A stretch of DNA of 64,000 nt from Salinibacter altiplanensis (GTDB lineage: Bacteria; Bacteroidota; Rhodothermia; Rhodothermales; Salinibacteraceae). The stretch is from contig NZ_NCQY01000020.1 of assembly GCF_002894645.1 (NCBI RefSeq), positions 19,138 to 83,137 on the forward strand. Reading direction: 5' to 3'. Positions 18,316 to 26,203 of this stretch are shown here, piece by piece; the first letter of the stretch is position 1, and every line of letters begins with the position of its first letter. Below the pieces are notes generated by a model. It had not been told where the DNA came from and ran no database searches. It was given only the letters and a program-made list of their open reading frames with translations. A program made the translations under genes and the position numbers.

Positions 18316-19090
18316 CCCGTCGTCTCGTGCCATGCAACGCCCGGCCCCCGACATGTGGACGGTTCCCTCTGTGGGGAGCGCTGTGCCCGTCCTGGGCCCT
18401 GCGCCCAGCCGTGGGTGCATGTTCCTGACGAGTCCCCAGGACATCCCCGGACCGACTGCCCCGCCCCCCGCCAAGGGGCCGGTCGAGAGCAGACGGGTGT
18501 GGCTCATGTGCCGTGTGGGGGAGGTGGGGCTGGCCCACGCCGTCTTTTTGCGACCGGGACGGGTAGGGCGAGGGAAAAGAAGAACGTCTCTCCGGCGCCG
18601 GGCCATGCCGGCGACCAGTGTTGCCTTGCACCGCAACTCTACAGGGCGTGAGACTGACCGGTTCGGGGGCCCTGCGTCGGACTGGGTGCTGCTCTGTGGA
18701 GCCGACAGATCGCGTCGGGGACAGGGGGGCATCGCGGCGGGGCCTGATTCCACGGGGCTTGATTCCAGGAGCGACAATGCTGGCTGTGCGAGGCAGTTGC
18801 CCTGCGGGCTGCCTGACGAAACCCCGCTGCACTGTGGAGGGCCGGGTGGTGGAACTGATGAGGACCCAGTGGGCCGCTGCCACGAAGGAGACGGGCCGGG
18901 CCGTTTCGTCGAACGTGGACCCGCCGACGGACGTGTCGATCCTGGGGGCGAGATCCCCCAGCTGAGGCCGTCGTGCTCGTGGGCAGAGGGCCGAGCGGAC
19001 ATCGTGTAGGCGGCACGATTTTCCGTGGTGGCGCCCTGGGTTTTTTCCGGCCCGTCGTGCTTTTGCGTTGTCATTCTGAGCGGACGTACC
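18316..19090. other. Long untranslated leader or unassigned region before motA
   Basis: About 775 bases lie between the sigma-28 promoter/terminator and motA. An open frame starts at ATG 18332 (about 40 bases after the -10 element) and runs to 19009. Its translation is rich in Gly, Arg, Pro and Cys and resembles no protein family, and the opposite strand is also open, as expected from the GC content. No structured RNA was recognised. It may be a long leader, an unrecognised small RNA or decayed sequence. Confidence 0.45.
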
Positions 19091-19915
19091 ATGAGGAAAT
19101 CGACCTCGATCGGTCTGATCAGTGGGTTTGCCCTCATCACCGGGGCCATTCTGCTGGGCAACACGTGGGGGAAGTTTTTCGACCCGGCCTCGCTGCTGAT
19201 GGTGGTCGGGGGCACGGTCGCGGCGATGGTGGTGAACTACTCCTTCGAGGACCTGAAGCGGGTCATCGGAATGACGCAGGAAATCTTCACGTTCGACCCG
19301 CCATCGCTTCAGCGTCGTCTCGATGAGATTACCAACATGGCCCGGACCGCTCGGCGGGAGGGGGTGCTGGCCCTCGACCGGCACATCGATGACGTCGACG
19401 ATGATCTTCTGCAGTTCGGGCTCGAAATGGCCGTCGACGGGATGGGAGAGGAAGAAATTGCTGAGATGCTGGACCAACGCATCGCGGAGAAGAAGAGCCA
19501 GCGCCAACTCGTGGCGGATTTCTTCACGAAGGCGGGCACCTACGCGCCCGCCTTCGGCATGATTGGCACTCTCATTGGGCTCATCCAGATGCTGAACAAC
19601 CTCGACGACCCAAGCAAGATCGGATCGGGCATGGCGACGGCCCTCGTCACAACCTTTTATGGGGCCCTGCTGGCCAATCTCGCGTGTCTGCCACTTGGCG
19701 ACCGCGCCCGAAAGCAGAACAAGCTTCGGGGAAAGGCCCACTATATCATACGGGAGGGCATCCTCGCCATCGCCCGCGGAGACAGCCCGCGCATGATCGA
19801 GCAGCGTCTCGGGTTCCTCTCAGAGGAGAAGGCGGCGGACGTCGAAGACGAGACCGCAGGGGCAGAGTCCACAGAAAACGCCGCCGATCCCCAAACCGCC
19901 GCGGCCGCGGCGTAG
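19091..19915 (+). CDS. motA: Flagellar motor stator protein MotA/PomA
   Basis: MotA forms the ion-conducting stator ring with MotB. From ATG 19091 (274 residues) it has four expected membrane segments: two near the start (SIGLISGFALITGAILLG and PASLLMVVGGTVAAMVVNY) and two later (YAPAFGMIGTLIGLIQML and ATALVTTFYGALLANLACLP). A large cytoplasmic loop with charged residues lies between. The N-terminal pattern looks closer to PomA/MotP sodium-type stators, which would suit a halophile, but sequence reading alone does not decide the coupling ion. An acidic C-terminal tail follows. An upstream in-frame GTG at 19025 is unlikely. Confidence 0.94.
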   Translation: MRKSTSIGLISGFALITGAILLGNTWGKFFDPASLLMVVGGTVAAMVVNYSFEDLKRVIGMTQEIFTFDPPSLQRRLDEITNMARTARREGVLALDRHIDDVDDDLLQFGLEMAVDGMGEEEIAEMLDQRIAEKKSQRQLVADFFTKAGTYAPAFGMIGTLIGLIQMLNNLDDPSKIGSGMATALVTTFYGALLANLACLPLGDRARKQNKLRGKAHYIIREGILAIARGDSPRMIEQRLGFLSEEKAADVEDETAGAESTENAADPQTAAAAA

Positions 19916-19951
19916 CCCCACTGGTTGCCCCACCCCCACTGGTTGCTCCAT
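19916..19951 (+). repeat. Two 18-bp direct repeats between motA and motB
   Basis: Bases 19916-19933 and 19934-19951 are near-identical (16 of 18), with the core CCCCACTGGTTGC. They fill the motA-motB spacer just before the motB ATG at 19958. Confidence 0.7.
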
Positions 19952-19957
19952 CCCCCT

Positions 19958-20734
19958 ATGAGTGATGCTGAGACGACCTCCGGCACCGACGAGGGCGACG
20001 GCGACGACATGCCGACGGCGCCGTTCTGGATGACGACCTACGGCGACATCATGACGCTCCTCGTTACCTTCTTCGTTCTTCTAATCTCCATGTCGGAGAT
20101 CCAGATGAAGAAGTTCAGGGACGCGATCAGCAACTTTCAGCGGCAGCCCGGCATGTTCTCGGGGAGCAAGTCCGTCGTGCCGGCCGACTACTCGTCGGGG
20201 TCCAGTCAGTCCCGGGCACGAAAGCGGGCCGAGCAGTATGAGCAGTTTCTCAAGAAGATCGAGGAGCGCGGGCTCGGGGATAAGGTGCAAGCAGACTTGA
20301 AGAAGGAGGGCATTCATGTCGTCATCGCCGACTCGCTGATGTTTCGCACCGGCCGGGCCCGTCTTCTCAAGCCGTCCCGGACGGTGCTGCGCGAGCTGGC
20401 GAACTTGCTCGGCCGAGACGTCGGGTCGGTGGTTGTTGAGGGGCACACCGATGATCGCCCCATTGGCACCCGAAAATTTCCGTCGAACTGGGAGCTGTCG
20501 ACTGCCCGGGCGGCGGCGTCGGTACGCTTTCTGCAGGAGAGGGCCCCCGAGTACGACGCCTCGCGCTTCCAGGCGGTGGGGCACGCCTCCACCGACCCGC
20601 GTGCCTCCAACCAGACGCAGGAAGGGCGGGCCCAGAATCGTCGTGTCGAAATTATGTTCAACTGGCGCTCATGGAACAGCAGCAAGACGACATCGACCCG
20701 CCCGCCGCCGGGGTCGACGGCGACGGGGCCGTGA
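19958..20734 (+). CDS. motB: Flagellar motor stator protein MotB/PomB
   Basis: MotB anchors the stator to peptidoglycan and supplies the ion-binding Asp. The 258-residue protein has one membrane helix near residues 29-46. The conserved Asp, D30, lies in WMTTYGDIMTLLVTFFVLL. A plug/linker region follows, then a C-terminal OmpA-like peptidoglycan-binding domain (VVVEGHTDDRPIGTRKFPSN, WELSTARAAASVRFLQE, AVGHASTDPRA...RRVEIMF). ATG 19958 is chosen; an upstream TTG at 19925 would add repeat-encoded residues. Its 3' end overlaps fliL. Confidence 0.95.
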   Translation: MSDAETTSGTDEGDGDDMPTAPFWMTTYGDIMTLLVTFFVLLISMSEIQMKKFRDAISNFQRQPGMFSGSKSVVPADYSSGSSQSRARKRAEQYEQFLKKIEERGLGDKVQADLKKEGIHVVIADSLMFRTGRARLLKPSRTVLRELANLLGRDVGSVVVEGHTDDRPIGTRKFPSNWELSTARAAASVRFLQERAPEYDASRFQAVGHASTDPRASNQTQEGRAQNRRVEIMFNWRSWNSSKTTSTRPPPGSTATGP

Positions 20735-21285
20735 CGGAGGGCGATGAATCGCTCGTCGAGCGGCACTTTCTCCTGTTGCTGGCCCTGGCCCTTGGCGTGG
20801 CCGGGATGGCAGGGGTCGGGGTCACATATGCGCAGTACGACCGTGTCGGAGACACGATTCGGTCGATTCCGTACGTCGGGCAGGTCGCCAAGAATCCGGG
20901 AACGGTTCCGTATGCCGATCAGATCGCAGGGGTTCTTCCGTTCCTGGGAGGAGGGGGCGACGCGGACTCGGAGTCCGAAACGCTCGGGGCCCTCTCGACG
21001 CTGGAAGGGCTTGTGGTCAACCCCGCAGGATCTCAGGGCAACCGGTACCTGGCGGTCAGTGTCGTTTTCGAAACCGAAACCCCTGACGCAAAAAAGGAAC
21101 TGGAACGGAAAAAGGTCGTCGTCAAAGACGCTGTGCTGCGGCTGCTATCAGAGCGAACGGTCGAGGAGCTCTCCGACCCCGAAAAGCGCGACGGCCTGAA
21201 AGACGCCCTGCGCGACGAGGCAAATGGCATCCTGAGTAAGGGGACGATTGACCGGCTGTACTTTACGGAATTCGTTTTGCAGTGA
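20671..21285 (+). CDS. fliL: Flagellar basal body-associated protein FliL
   Basis: FliL surrounds and stabilises the stator at the motor. The protein has an acidic N-terminus, one membrane helix (FLLLLALALGVAGMAGVGVTY, about residues 33-53 from ATG 20671) and a periplasmic FliL domain with YLAVSVVFETET, KKVVVKDAVLRLLSERTVEEL and the terminal LYFTEFVLQ. ATG 20671 overlaps motB by 64 bases. A GTG at 20731 forms a GTGA overlap with the motB stop and would give a more usual N-terminus; both are possible. It lies between motB and fliM. Confidence 0.88.
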   Translation: MEQQQDDIDPPAAGVDGDGAVTEGDESLVERHFLLLLALALGVAGMAGVGVTYAQYDRVGDTIRSIPYVGQVAKNPGTVPYADQIAGVLPFLGGGGDADSESETLGALSTLEGLVVNPAGSQGNRYLAVSVVFETETPDAKKELERKKVVVKDAVLRLLSERTVEELSDPEKRDGLKDALRDEANGILSKGTIDRLYFTEFVLQ

Positions 21286-21345
21286 TGCAGCCCCCACGGG
21301 CCCGGGGAGACTCGATGATCGTCTCAACTGCAGTGCAATGCCGGC

Positions 21346-22464
21346 ATGTCGAAGCCCCTCAGTCAGGAGGAAATTGATGTCCTTCTCGGCGATGCCGAGG
21401 CGGAAGAACAGGACGACCCTGCCGGACAAGCAGGGGACGAGCAGGACGCCCAGGCAGAAAAGGAAAAGCAGGCGCAGCCGTACAATTTCAAGCGGCCCCG
21501 TCTGTTTTCGCAGACCCAGAAGCGCATCCTGAATCAGGTACACGAGTCGTTTGCGCGCGACCTCTCGGTGTACCTGTCCGCCCAGCTCCGCACCATCGTC
21601 GACATTTCGTTGACGGCCGTCGACCAGGTGCTCTACTCCGAATTTGTGATGTCGAGCGCCCCGCCGTCGGCCCTGTACGTGCTGCGCGAGGACGAACTCG
21701 AGTACAAGTCGATCTTCGAGATTGACCCCCGGCTGGTGGTGTACACCATCGAGAAGCTCATGGGGGGGGACGGGCAGCTGATGGACGAGTCCCGTGAGGT
21801 CTCCCCGATCGAGCAGCGCATCATGAGCCGGGTGATGAAGCGGGCGTACCGGAAGCTGGAAGAATCCTGGCAAAAGGCCTACGACCTATCCGTCGAGGAA
21901 GTCGCGTTCGAGTCGAACGCCGAGTTTGTACAAATCATTCCTGCGGCCGAGCCGGCGCTCGTGGCGTCGTTCGATGTGCGCGTCTACGACGAGCCGTCGT
22001 TCATTAACATCTGCTACCCGTACCTCATGCTGGAGCAAATGCTGGGGCGCTCCGGCATGGAGCAGTGGATCTCCAGCTCCACGACCGCGGTCGAGCCCGC
22101 GGTGCGGGATCGGTACGAGAACACGCTCCGAGAAACCCAGGTGGACCTAAGCGCTGAGTTGGGGCGCACTGTTCTGCCCGTGACTGAGCTGGCCCAACTG
22201 CAGGAGGGAGACGTCATTCCCCTCGATCGCAAGACCGACGACCCCGTCAAGGTGTTCGTCAACGACGAGCAGAAGTTTGAGGCCGTGCCGGGCCGCTCGG
22301 GAACGAAGCGGGCCCTGCGCATCACGGCGGTGGAGTCCCCCGAAAATGTCGATTTCGATTCTCTGACCCTCTCTCCCGATCATGACCCAGAACACGCTCA
22401 CGACGCACGTACAGACGGCACTGAAAGCGCTGGAGGCGCTGCTGGAGCAGCTGAGCGGGGATGA
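21346..22464 (+). CDS. fliM: Flagellar motor switch protein FliM
   Basis: FliM forms the C-ring with FliG and FliN and receives phospho-CheY. The 372-residue protein starts with the CheY-binding peptide LSQEEIDVLLGD (residues 5-16). The middle CheC-like domain follows (FARDLSVYLSAQLRTIVDIS, VVYTIEKLMGGDG, PIEQRIMSRVMKRAYRKLEE). The C-terminal SpoA domain has VDLSAELGRTVLPVTELAQLQEGDVIPLDRK. The final tail (about 345-372, acidic and Gly/Ala-rich) is encoded by the same 83 bases as the start of fliN. Confidence 0.95.
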   Translation: MSKPLSQEEIDVLLGDAEAEEQDDPAGQAGDEQDAQAEKEKQAQPYNFKRPRLFSQTQKRILNQVHESFARDLSVYLSAQLRTIVDISLTAVDQVLYSEFVMSSAPPSALYVLREDELEYKSIFEIDPRLVVYTIEKLMGGDGQLMDESREVSPIEQRIMSRVMKRAYRKLEESWQKAYDLSVEEVAFESNAEFVQIIPAAEPALVASFDVRVYDEPSFINICYPYLMLEQMLGRSGMEQWISSSTTAVEPAVRDRYENTLRETQVDLSAELGRTVLPVTELAQLQEGDVIPLDRKTDDPVKVFVNDEQKFEAVPGRSGTKRALRITAVESPENVDFDSLTLSPDHDPEHAHDARTDGTESAGGAAGAAERG

Positions 22465-23356
22465 GATTCCGCTCGATGCGTCGGCCCCAAAGAACATTGC
22501 CGATCGGTCGCCCACGGAGGCGCTCCAGAGCGACCTGAAGGACCGCTTCGTTCTGCATGCCGCCGAGCAGGGCACGGTCGTGGCCCTGGACCCGGACTGG
22601 GTGCCTCTGTTCTCGGAGGCGATGTTTGGGGAAGAGATGGATCCCGACGCAGAAGGGGCCCTGGACCTCATGCAAGAGATTTCCTCGCAGGGCTTCGGCA
22701 CTGTGCAGAGCACCCTGTCCGAAGAGGGGCTGACCCTTCCTGGAATCCAGTTTGGCACGGCCGCCCCGGGCCAGGCGCCTCCGTCCCTCGATGGAGGGGG
22801 GGATTGGCTCGTGCCGTTTACCGCACAGCGGGACGAGGGCGAGCTGGACGGGTTTGCGCTCCTGCCAGACGGCGACGAAGAGGCGGCGGGAGCGGCCGAG
22901 GCCGACCCTTCCTCCCAGCAGGCACCTCAGCAGGCACCTCAGCAGGCATCTCAACAAGCATCTGCGGGGGGGGCGCAGTCGGCGGGCGCGTCGGGAAACG
23001 ACCCGTCCCCGTCGGCGGAAGGGTCAGACAGTGTCGAGGTGTCGCCCGCCGCCTTCAGTGAACTGGGGCAGGAAGAAATCAGCGGGGGCGGAGAGTCGGG
23101 CAACTTTGGGCTGCTCGCAGACGTGGACCTGGAGGTGCGCGTGGAGCTGGGCCGCCGGGAGCTGCCCCTGGCGGATGTGCTAAAGCTCACGACGGGGAGT
23201 GTGGTGGAGCTGGAGAAGTTGGTGGGCGAGCCGTTGTCGGTGTACGCCAACGGGCGCCTGATCGCCGAGGGGGAGGCCGTGGTGATCGACGAGCAGTTTG
23301 GGGTGCGGATTACGAATCTTGCCTCGGAAGGACGCCGCGAGAAGGCCTTTTTCTAG
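22382..23356 (+). CDS. fliN: Flagellar motor switch protein FliN, long FliY-like form
   Basis: FliN completes the C-ring. This 324-residue version is longer than the usual 80-140 residues. An N-terminal domain (about 1-165) resembles the CheC-like part of FliY in outline (...LDLMQEISSQGFGTVQSTL...), though the Asn of the CheC phosphatase signature appears to be Gln. A Gln/Ala/Ser-rich linker contains four 12-bp repeats. The C-terminal SpoA domain (about 245-324) has DVDLEVRVELGRRELPLADV and GEPLSVYANGRLIAEGEAVV. It overlaps fliM by 83 bases. Since CheZ is present, phosphatase activity here is doubtful. Confidence 0.88.
   Translation: MTQNTLTTHVQTALKALEALLEQLSGDEIPLDASAPKNIADRSPTEALQSDLKDRFVLHAAEQGTVVALDPDWVPLFSEAMFGEEMDPDAEGALDLMQEISSQGFGTVQSTLSEEGLTLPGIQFGTAAPGQAPPSLDGGGDWLVPFTAQRDEGELDGFALLPDGDEEAAGAAEADPSSQQAPQQAPQQASQQASAGGAQSAGASGNDPSPSAEGSDSVEVSPAAFSELGQEEISGGGESGNFGLLADVDLEVRVELGRRELPLADVLKLTTGSVVELEKLVGEPLSVYANGRLIAEGEAVVIDEQFGVRITNLASEGRREKAFF
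22916..22963 (+). repeat. Four 12-bp tandem repeats in fliN linker
   Basis: Units CAGCAGGCACCT, the same again, CAGCAGGCATCT and CAACAAGCATCT encode QQAP/QQAS repeats between the two FliN domains. The in-frame period allows length change without frameshift. Confidence 0.8.
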
Positions 23357-23497
23357 GCGGAGACGCCCACAATGGACGGACCCAGTGACGGGAAGGCCCG
23401 GATGGGGAGGCGGCTGGCATCGTTTTCGCAGAAGCAGAGGGTGCCCCGCGATCCTTCGTGTTCTGCTGCTCTGACCCATCCCGCTGTTTCCCGTCCC

Positions 23498-24070
23498 ATG
23501 GTTCCCTCCCCCCCAGACTCGGTCGGAGTCTCCACGCGTCGCCTGGCCTGGTATGCGCTGTACGCGCTCGGGGCGCTGGTGGCCCTCTGGGGGTTGGTGC
23601 AGGCCGCCGCGCTCGTGCCGTCCGCCGAGGGGGCCAAGTCCGCCGACGGAGTCGAACGTGAAGCCCCCGCCTCCCCCTCGACATCGTCGGACGCGGGCGT
23701 TGATCTCTTCACCTGGGGCAACCTGTCGGCCCTTCTAGTGCTCGTGGGGGGCGGTGGGTACGCGCTCTACATGCGCCGCCGCGTCTCGTCCAACGAAGAA
23801 TCCGCCGCCCTCCGCCCGATTGGGCAATTGGCCCTTGGGCCGTCGCAGCACCTCCGCCTCGTCGCGTGCGGGGAGGAGGTGCTTCTCGTGGGGACAACGG
23901 AGGAGGCGGTCGAGCTGCTGAAGACGTACTCCCGAGAGGCGTTTGACGAGTCGATTCTCGACGCGGCGGAGGGCGGCAAGGCCCCGCCGGGCGGTGGAGG
24001 GGGCACGCCCCAGTCGGCCCACTTTGCCGACGTGCTGAAGCAGTTCGCCCGTCAAAACTCCCTGTCGTGA
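23498..24070 (+). CDS. fliO: Flagellar export protein FliO-like
   Basis: FliO helps assemble the FliPQR export gate. From ATG 23498 (190 residues) the protein has two hydrophobic segments: residues 13-33 (WYALYALGALVALWGLVQAA) and about 70-88 ([19 protein letters not shown]). A FliO-type cytoplasmic beta domain follows (RPIGQLALGPSQHLRLVACG, then EEVLLVGTTEEAVELL). The typical FliO has a single helix before this domain, so the first segment may be a signal sequence. The weakly conserved family and the position between fliN and fliP support the call. An ATG at 23372 is also in frame. Confidence 0.8.
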   Translation: MVPSPPDSVGVSTRRLAWYALYALGALVALWGLVQAAALVPSAEGAKSADGVEREAPASPSTSSDAGVDLFTWGNLSALLVLVGGGGYALYMRRRVSSNEESAALRPIGQLALGPSQHLRLVACGEEVLLVGTTEEAVELLKTYSREAFDESILDAAEGGKAPPGGGGGTPQSAHFADVLKQFARQNSLS

Positions 24071-24921
24071 CGCTGCACGCCGTGTCTACACGCTTCTCCG
24101 TGCCGGGTCCCTCGACCGTTCGATGGGCCGGGAGACTCTTCGTATTGGCTGCGTTTCTACTGGCGAGTGGGCCCCTCGTGGAGACGACTGCGTTTGCGCA
24201 GGAGGCCGGGGCGACGGCCGCACAGGTCGACTCGTCCGGGGCGTCGCTCGGGGGGCTCCCTCAGGTCGACTTGACCCCCGCGGAGGACGGGTACGAGCTG
24301 CCGATCCAGCTCCTCCTCCTGCTGACGGTCCTCACGCTCGCCCCGGCCATCATCATCCTGATGACCAGCTTCACGCGCCTGGTCGTCGTCTTTAGCATCC
24401 TGCGCCGGGCGCTGGGGCTGCAGCAGTCGCCGCCCCGCCAGGTCGTGATCGGCCTCTCGCTCTTCCTGTCCATTTTTATCATGCAGCCGGTGCTGGAGAC
24501 GGTCCACCAGGACGCGCTCCGGCCGTACCTGGACGACGAGATTACCCAGCAGGAGGCGTTCGACCGGGCCTCCACGCCGATGAAGCGGTTCATGCTCACC
24601 CATACGCGGGACAAAGACCTCATGCTCTTCATGGACATGGGGGAGATCGAGAGCTTCGAGGGCCCGGATGAGGCCCCGCTCTATGTGATCGTGCCGGCGT
24701 TCGTCATCAGCGAACTCCGGATTGCGTTCCAGATTGGGTTCATGATCTTTCTGCCCTTCCTCATCGTGGACCTCGTGGTGGCGAGCATCCTGATGAGCAT
24801 GGGCATGATGATGCTGCCGCCCGTGATGATTTCGCTGCCCATCAAGCTGCTGCTCTTCGTGCTGACCGACGGCTGGTACCTCATCGTCGAGTCGCTCATG
24901 CAGGGCTACGCGGTGGGCTAA
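24067..24921 (+). CDS. fliP: Flagellar export gate protein FliP
   Basis: FliP is the main gate subunit of the flagellar type III export apparatus. The 284-residue protein has a cleavable signal peptide (RLFVLAAFLLASGP, to about residue 40). The conserved blocks are ILLTVLTLAPAIIILMTSFT-like near 80-105, LRRALGLQQSPPRQVVIGLS, FMLTHTRDKDLMLF, VIVPAFVISELRIAFQIGFM and the C-terminal SMGMMMLPPVMISLPIKLLL. A GTG start whose last bases overlap the fliO stop (GTGA) gives translational coupling. Length is typical. Confidence 0.95.
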   Translation: MTLHAVSTRFSVPGPSTVRWAGRLFVLAAFLLASGPLVETTAFAQEAGATAAQVDSSGASLGGLPQVDLTPAEDGYELPIQLLLLLTVLTLAPAIIILMTSFTRLVVVFSILRRALGLQQSPPRQVVIGLSLFLSIFIMQPVLETVHQDALRPYLDDEITQQEAFDRASTPMKRFMLTHTRDKDLMLFMDMGEIESFEGPDEAPLYVIVPAFVISELRIAFQIGFMIFLPFLIVDLVVASILMSMGMMMLPPVMISLPIKLLLFVLTDGWYLIVESLMQGYAVG

Positions 24922-24983
24922 CGGCGCGGGTCGTTCCACTGCCCCTTCGCAGTCACTGTACCTCACTACGCTCCCCTCCCCCG

Positions 24984-25253
24984 ATGAACGCAGATGTTGC
25001 TGTCTTCTGGCTCAAAGAATCGCTCCGCACCGGATTCTTGGTCCTCGGCCCCATGCTGGGGATGGCGCTCCTGGCCGGAATCGTCGTGAGTCTCTTCCAG
25101 GCCGTCACCTCCATGCAAGAGATGACGCTCAGCTTTATTCCCAAGCTCATCGCGATCGCCGTCGTCTTCTTTTTCATGATGCCCTGGATGATCGAGATGA
25201 TGACCGACTTCACGGCCGAGATTCTCGCGGCCATCCCCAGCGTGTCGAAGTGA
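24984..25253 (+). CDS. fliQ: Flagellar export gate protein FliQ
   Basis: An 89-residue protein with two membrane helices (FLVLGPMLGMALLAGIVVSL and IPKLIAIAVVFFFMMPWMI) around the conserved FQAVTSMQEMTLSFIPK. FliQ wraps around the FliP/FliR core of the export gate. Its size and its position between fliP and fliR are canonical. Confidence 0.95.
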   Translation: MNADVAVFWLKESLRTGFLVLGPMLGMALLAGIVVSLFQAVTSMQEMTLSFIPKLIAIAVVFFFMMPWMIEMMTDFTAEILAAIPSVSK

Positions 25254-25324
25254 CCGGCGGCCCGCCGCCGGACGCCCTCTCCCCATGCCCGTGACGCCCA
25301 ACGCCGAGATCAACGGCGTGTCCC

Positions 25325-26101
25325 ATGTCGCTGCTCGATACCGAATACATTCTGCGGGTGCTGCTCGTGTTCGTGCGGGTCAGTGGCCTGATGCTCGCGG
25401 CCCCGGTGTTTCAGCAGCAGGCCATTCCGGTGCGGGTGCGGGTCCTGCTCAGCGTGGTGCTGGCCTACAGCCTGGCGGGCATTGCGACGGGGCCCTTGCC
25501 CGAGCACGTGACCCACGACGTCGGCTTCATGCTGGTCGTCCTCGTGGAGGCGGGCACGGGGCTCGTCATGGGCTTTACGGCGCGCATCATCTTCTGGGGG
25601 GTGAGCTTCGCGGGAACCGTCATGGGGTACCAGATGGCGCTGAGCCTCGCGCAGACCTACAACCCGATCAGTGGCACGTCGAGCAACCCCCTCGGCCAGA
25701 TCCTGTCGTATACGTTTCTGCTGGCCTTTCTTCTGGCCGACGGCCACCACTTCCTCCTGCGGGTCCTCGCGCAGTCGTTTGAGGTGGTGCCGCTGGGCGG
25801 GGCCCAGCTGGCCGGGGCCGGGCCGCCGATGGTGGGATGGATGGGGGACTTCTTCCGGCTCGCCGTCCGGCTCGCGGCGCCGTTTCTGGTGATCCTCTTC
25901 CTGACCGACATTGCGCTGGGCATCTTCGCACGCCTCGTTCCCCAGGCCAACCTCTTCACGCTCAGCCTGCCCGCGAAGCTGCTCGTAGGCGTTGGAATCT
26001 TCTTTGTCTTCATCCAGGGGGCCCTCCCGTTCTTCCCGTTGCTCTTTGGAGAGATTGAGCGAATGGTGCACGAGGTCCTCCGGATCATTGCGCCCGGGTA
26101 G
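25325..26101 (+). CDS. fliR: Flagellar export gate protein FliR
   Basis: A 258-residue membrane protein with about six hydrophobic segments. Family features include VSGLMLAAPVFQQQAIPVRV near the start, LVVLVEAGTGLVMGFTARI, GYQMALSLAQTYNPISGTSS and the C-terminal ARLVPQANLFTLSLPAKLLV. FliR closes the FliP5FliQ4FliR1 gate and contacts FlhB. It follows fliQ by 71 bp and precedes flhB. Confidence 0.94.
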   Translation: MSLLDTEYILRVLLVFVRVSGLMLAAPVFQQQAIPVRVRVLLSVVLAYSLAGIATGPLPEHVTHDVGFMLVVLVEAGTGLVMGFTARIIFWGVSFAGTVMGYQMALSLAQTYNPISGTSSNPLGQILSYTFLLAFLLADGHHFLLRVLAQSFEVVPLGGAQLAGAGPPMVGWMGDFFRLAVRLAAPFLVILFLTDIALGIFARLVPQANLFTLSLPAKLLVGVGIFFVFIQGALPFFPLLFGEIERMVHEVLRIIAPG

Positions 26102-26203
26102 CCGGCGGCGGGCGGGAAAAGTTTTCCGTTGCGTCCCGCGCAGTCCTTTCCCCGTGCAGGGACGGCGGCCCCTCAATCGTGCGAGCCTCCTTGAGCGCCC
26201 CCG

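Noticed and set aside
18332-19009. Plus-strand frame starting 40 bases after the sigma-28 -10 box
   Set aside because: The position fits a gene, but the translation is rich in Gly, Arg, Pro and Cys with no recognisable motif, so it was not called as a gene; it is noted in the leader entry.
18053-19741. Very long minus-strand frames across motA and its leader
   Set aside because: They run through motA and the receptor gene, have low-complexity translations and no family features.
22916-22963. 12-bp tandem units in fliN as a CRISPR-like array
   Set aside because: Units are contiguous without spacers and encode QQAP/QQAS in frame; a coding minisatellite.
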